Below are positions 5,707 to 7,455 of a DNA stretch of 7,455 nucleotides, in pieces. The translations under genes were made by a program, and so were the position numbers. Location: the NCBI GenBank assembly GCA_937974415.1, contig CALJXB010000391.1, positions 1-7,455 on the forward strand, read 5' to 3'. Origin of the DNA: an uncultured Kiloniellales bacterium. GTDB lineage: Bacteria; Pseudomonadota; Alphaproteobacteria; Kiloniellales; JAKSDN01. Position 1 is the first letter of the stretch; the number at the start of each line of letters is the position of its first letter. The notes under the pieces were generated by a model that saw nothing but the letters and a program-made list of their open reading frames with translations, had not been told where the DNA came from and did not search any database.

Positions 5707-6507
5707 ATGACCCCGACCCAAGAAAACGCCGGCCAGGACATAAAGGTTCGCGTCTCCGGCCTCACCATGGCTTTCGGCGACAACCAGGTGCTGCACGACG
5801 TCGACCTGGCCATACCGGCAGGCAAGAACTCCGTGCTGATCGGCCCGGCCGCCTCGGGCAAATCGGTTCTGATGAAGTGCCTGGCCGGGCTCTACCCGCC
5901 GGACAGCGGCACCATCGCAGTCGGCGAGCGGGTCATGACCGATCTCAGGGGGCGCGAGCGGACGGCGCTGGTGGAGACCCTCGGCATGCTGTTCCAGCAG
6001 GGCGGCCTGTTCGACAGCCTGCCGGTCTGGGAGAACATCGCCTTCAAGCTGATCAACCGTCAGCGCATGGGCCGCGATCAGGCCAAGCGGGTGGCGATCG
6101 AGAAGCTCGCCATGGTCAACCTGACCCCTGACACCGCCGACCTCTTTCCCGTCGACCTCTCCGGCGGCATGCAAAAGCGCGTCGGCATCGCCCGGGCGAT
6201 CGCCAGCGATCCGGAGTTGCTGCTGCTCGACGAGCCGACCGCCGGGCTCGACCCCATCACCACCAACCTGATCAACGCCATGGTCCGCAACGCCGTGGAC
6301 AAGCTGGGCGCCACGGCGTTCTGCATCACCAGCGACATGGAGTCGGCCCGTCGCCACTACGACCACCTCTTCATGATCCACGAGGGCCGCATCCTTTGGG
6401 CCGGCCCGACCGGCGACATCGAAACGGCGGACAACCCCTACCTGCAGCAGATGATCAACGGCCGCGCCGAAGGGCCGATCAAGATGCGTCTGCGCGCCCG
6501 GGTATAA
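5707..6507 (+). CDS. MlaF-like ABC transporter ATP-binding protein
   Basis: A 266-residue ABC ATPase most similar to the MlaF group that powers phospholipid or hydrophobic-molecule transport across the envelope with an MlaE-type permease and MCE proteins. Walker A is G46-P-A-A-S-G-K52-S53. The Q-loop is at Q97 in M-L-F-Q-Q-G-G-L-F, a pattern typical of MlaF. The signature is L151-S-G-G-M-Q, and Walker B is L-L-L-L-D175-E176-P-T-A-G-L-D-P. The switch position that usually reads T-H-D is T208-S209-D210, so the H-loop histidine is replaced by serine. No permease, MCE or periplasmic component is encoded in the window, so partners must lie elsewhere. The start ATG is 16 bp after the previous stop with no good SD. 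ATPase family is firm; lipid transport is inferred. Confidence 0.9.
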   Translation: MTPTQENAGQDIKVRVSGLTMAFGDNQVLHDVDLAIPAGKNSVLIGPAASGKSVLMKCLAGLYPPDSGTIAVGERVMTDLRGRERTALVETLGMLFQQGGLFDSLPVWENIAFKLINRQRMGRDQAKRVAIEKLAMVNLTPDTADLFPVDLSGGMQKRVGIARAIASDPELLLLDEPTAGLDPITTNLINAMVRNAVDKLGATAFCITSDMESARRHYDHLFMIHEGRILWAGPTGDIETADNPYLQQMINGRAEGPIKMRLRARV

Positions 6508-6546
6508 GCGGGGTAGGCCGGCCAAGGCCCATCCGCGTGGCCCCGC
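6508..6546 (+). terminator. Inverted repeat after the ABC ATPase gene
   Basis: GCGGGG (6508-6513), starting at the base after the TAA, can pair with CCCCGC (6541-6546). The GGCC-rich interior can also self-pair. There is no U-tract, so factor-independent termination is doubtful. Confidence 0.25.
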
Positions 6547-6600
6547 GCGGGATCGGCGCGGCATTCCGACATTGGCCGAGGCCGGTACGGTCTGGCCCGC

Positions 6601-6627
6601 TTGATTCGGCCGGGTGCGGGGGATAAG
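6601..6627 (+). promoter_or_regulatory. Candidate glyQ promoter
   Basis: TTGATT (6601-6606) and GATAAG (6622-6627) each match sigma-70 boxes at 4 of 6 positions, but the spacer is 15 bp, shorter than optimal. The start would be about 6634, giving a leader near 37 nt. A GATTC (GANTC) overlaps the -35 box. The 163-bp gap before glyQ makes a separate promoter likely; this exact site is tentative. Confidence 0.25.
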
Positions 6628-6642
6628 GTTCGCCCCCGTTCA

Positions 6643-6653
6643 TTGCAGTGCAA
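6643..6653. repeat. Perfect 11-bp palindrome in the glyQ leader
   Basis: TTGCA-G-TGCAA is a perfect dyad between the candidate promoter and the glyQ start, 17 bp before the ATG. TGCA-containing dyads serve as operators for several bacterial regulators; no specific factor can be assigned. Confidence 0.4.
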
Positions 6654-6670
6654 CATACCCCAGACGCCCC

Positions 6671-7455
6671 ATGCCCTCGCCCGAGACCGTCGCCGGAAGC
6701 GGCCACAAGTTGCGCGCCGATCCGGAGACCTGCTTTCAGCGCGTGATATTTAAGCTGCAGGCCTATTGGGCCGGCCGGGGCTGCGTGCTGCTGCAGCCCT
6801 ACGACATGGAAGTGGGCGCCGGCACCTTCCACCCGGCGACCACCTTGCGGGCGCTCGGCCCCGAGACCTGGAATTGCGCCTTCGTGCAGCCCTCGCGGCG
6901 GCCGACCGACGGGCGCTACGGCGACAACCCGAACCGGCTGCAGCACTACTACCAGTTCCAGGTGCTGATGAAGCCCTCGCCGAGCAACAGCCAGGCGCTC
7001 TACCTAGGCTCCCTGGAGGCGATCGGCATCGATCCCCTGGCCCACGACATCCGTTTCGTCGAGGACGACTGGGAAAGCCCGACCCTCGGCGCCTGGGGGC
7101 TCGGCGGGGAGGTCTGGTGCGACGGCATGGAGGTGACCCAGTTCACTTACTTCCAGCAAGTGGGCGGTCTCGATTGCGATCCGGTCTCCATGGAGCTGAC
7201 CTACGGGCTGGAGCGCCTCGCCATGTACGTGCAGGGGGTCGAGAACGTCTTCGACCTGGACTGGGACGGCGTTGCGGGCGAGGACGGCGGCAAGACCTAC
7301 GGCGACGTCTTCCTCCAGGCGGAGCGGGAGTTCTCGGCCTACAACTTCGAGCAGGCGGCGACTGAGATTCTGTTCCGCCACTTCGAGGACGCCCAGTCCC
7401 AATGCAAGCACCTGCTGGGCCTGAGCCCGCCCCTGTCGCTGCCGGCCTACGACTT
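6671..7455 (+). CDS. glyQ: Glycyl-tRNA synthetase alpha subunit (partial, runs off the window)
   Basis: The first 261 residues of the class II synthetase alpha chain, which with the beta chain (GlyS) forms the alpha2-beta2 enzyme that charges tRNA-Gly in the cytosol. Diagnostic segments are L-Q-P-Y-D45-[64 protein letters not shown] and the motif-3-like Y-G-L-E-R-L-A-M-Y. The E. coli protein is 303 residues, so most of it is here and roughly the last 50 residues are outside. The N-terminus is about 13 residues longer than E. coli GlyQ before the L-Q-x-Y-W segment. The reading frame is open to the last base. No SD precedes the ATG. glyS is expected downstream. Confidence 0.97.
   Translation, partial: MPSPETVAGSGHKLRADPETCFQRVIFKLQAYWAGRGCVLLQPYDMEVGAGTFHPATTLRALGPETWNCAFVQPSRRPTDGRYGDNPNRLQHYYQFQVLMKPSPSNSQALYLGSLEAIGIDPLAHDIRFVEDDWESPTLGAWGLGGEVWCDGMEVTQFTYFQQVGGLDCDPVSMELTYGLERLAMYVQGVENVFDLDWDGVAGEDGGKTYGDVFLQAEREFSAYNFEQAATEILFRHFEDAQSQCKHLLGLSPPLSLPAYD

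Noticed and set aside
4424..5710. Plus-strand open frame of 428 codons overlapping the S49 gene
   Set aside because: It is the +1/+2 shadow of the peptidase and zinc-ribbon genes, Arg/Pro/Gly-rich with no recognisable domain.
4473..5861. Long minus-strand open frame (462 codons) across the S49, zinc-ribbon and ABC genes
   Set aside because: It is antisense to three recognisable genes, has no family motif, and is rich in Arg, Ala and Gly as expected from mirror frames in GC-rich DNA.
6516..6523. GGCCGGCC palindrome (also at 62-69) as a repeat or attachment site
   Set aside because: Self-complementary GC runs are common in such DNA and no longer flanking identity is visible.
5440..6564. Minus-strand open frame of 374 codons opposite the ABC ATPase
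   Set aside because: Antisense to a clear ABC ATPase and low-complexity at one end; no support for coding.
83..6607. GANTC sites as an enriched methylation signal
   Set aside because: By eye they occur about a dozen times, mostly inside genes, which is not more than base composition would give.

Overview
The window looks like chromosomal housekeeping DNA from a high-GC alphaproteobacterium, most likely Rhodospirillales or a close relative. The grounds are strong G/C bias at third codon positions, a stand-alone PAS_5-type PAS protein, and the gene neighbourhood polyprenyl diphosphate synthase / DUF2007 / TrmN6-like methyltransferase / S49 peptidase / glyQ, which I recall as recurrent in Alphaproteobacteria. 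I see no transposase, integrase, CRISPR array, tRNA, rRNA or phage gene.

Layout. From 1 to 237 there is non-coding DNA with a terminator-like hairpin. A NylB-like serine hydrolase (238-1461, +) is convergent with a small PAS-domain protein (1498-2016, -). Upstream of the PAS gene on the same strand lies the long-chain polyprenyl diphosphate synthase ispB (2145-3164, -), which makes the quinone side chain. A 197-bp divergent spacer with a perfect 7+5+7 inverted repeat separates ispB from a rightward series: DUF2007 (3362-3577) overlapping by 4 bp (GTGA) with a TrmN6-like methyltransferase (3574-4389); an unanchored S49 Ser/Lys peptidase (4461-5324); a small membrane-anchored zinc-ribbon protein (5373-5690); an MlaF-like ABC ATPase without permease or MCE partner in view (5707-6507); and the 5' part of glyQ (6671 to the window end).

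Together these genes cover quinone precursor synthesis, RNA or macromolecule methylation, proteolysis at or near the membrane, probable envelope lipid transport and tRNA charging. The rightward genes share orientation but not an obvious pathway.

Initiation signals split the window in two. The serine hydrolase, ispB and the methyltransferase have good Shine-Dalgarno sequences, whereas the last four genes have none that is convincing. For the S49 gene a well-spaced promoter (TTGGCA-17-TACATT) places the predicted transcription start at or within two bases of the ATG, so a leaderless mRNA is plausible. I found no convincing wholly new system. The best leads are the ispB/DUF2007 inverted repeat, the leaderless-start candidates, the ATPase with Ser in place of the H-loop His, the NPPH variant of the methyltransferase motif, and the CtrA-like box upstream of the PAS gene.
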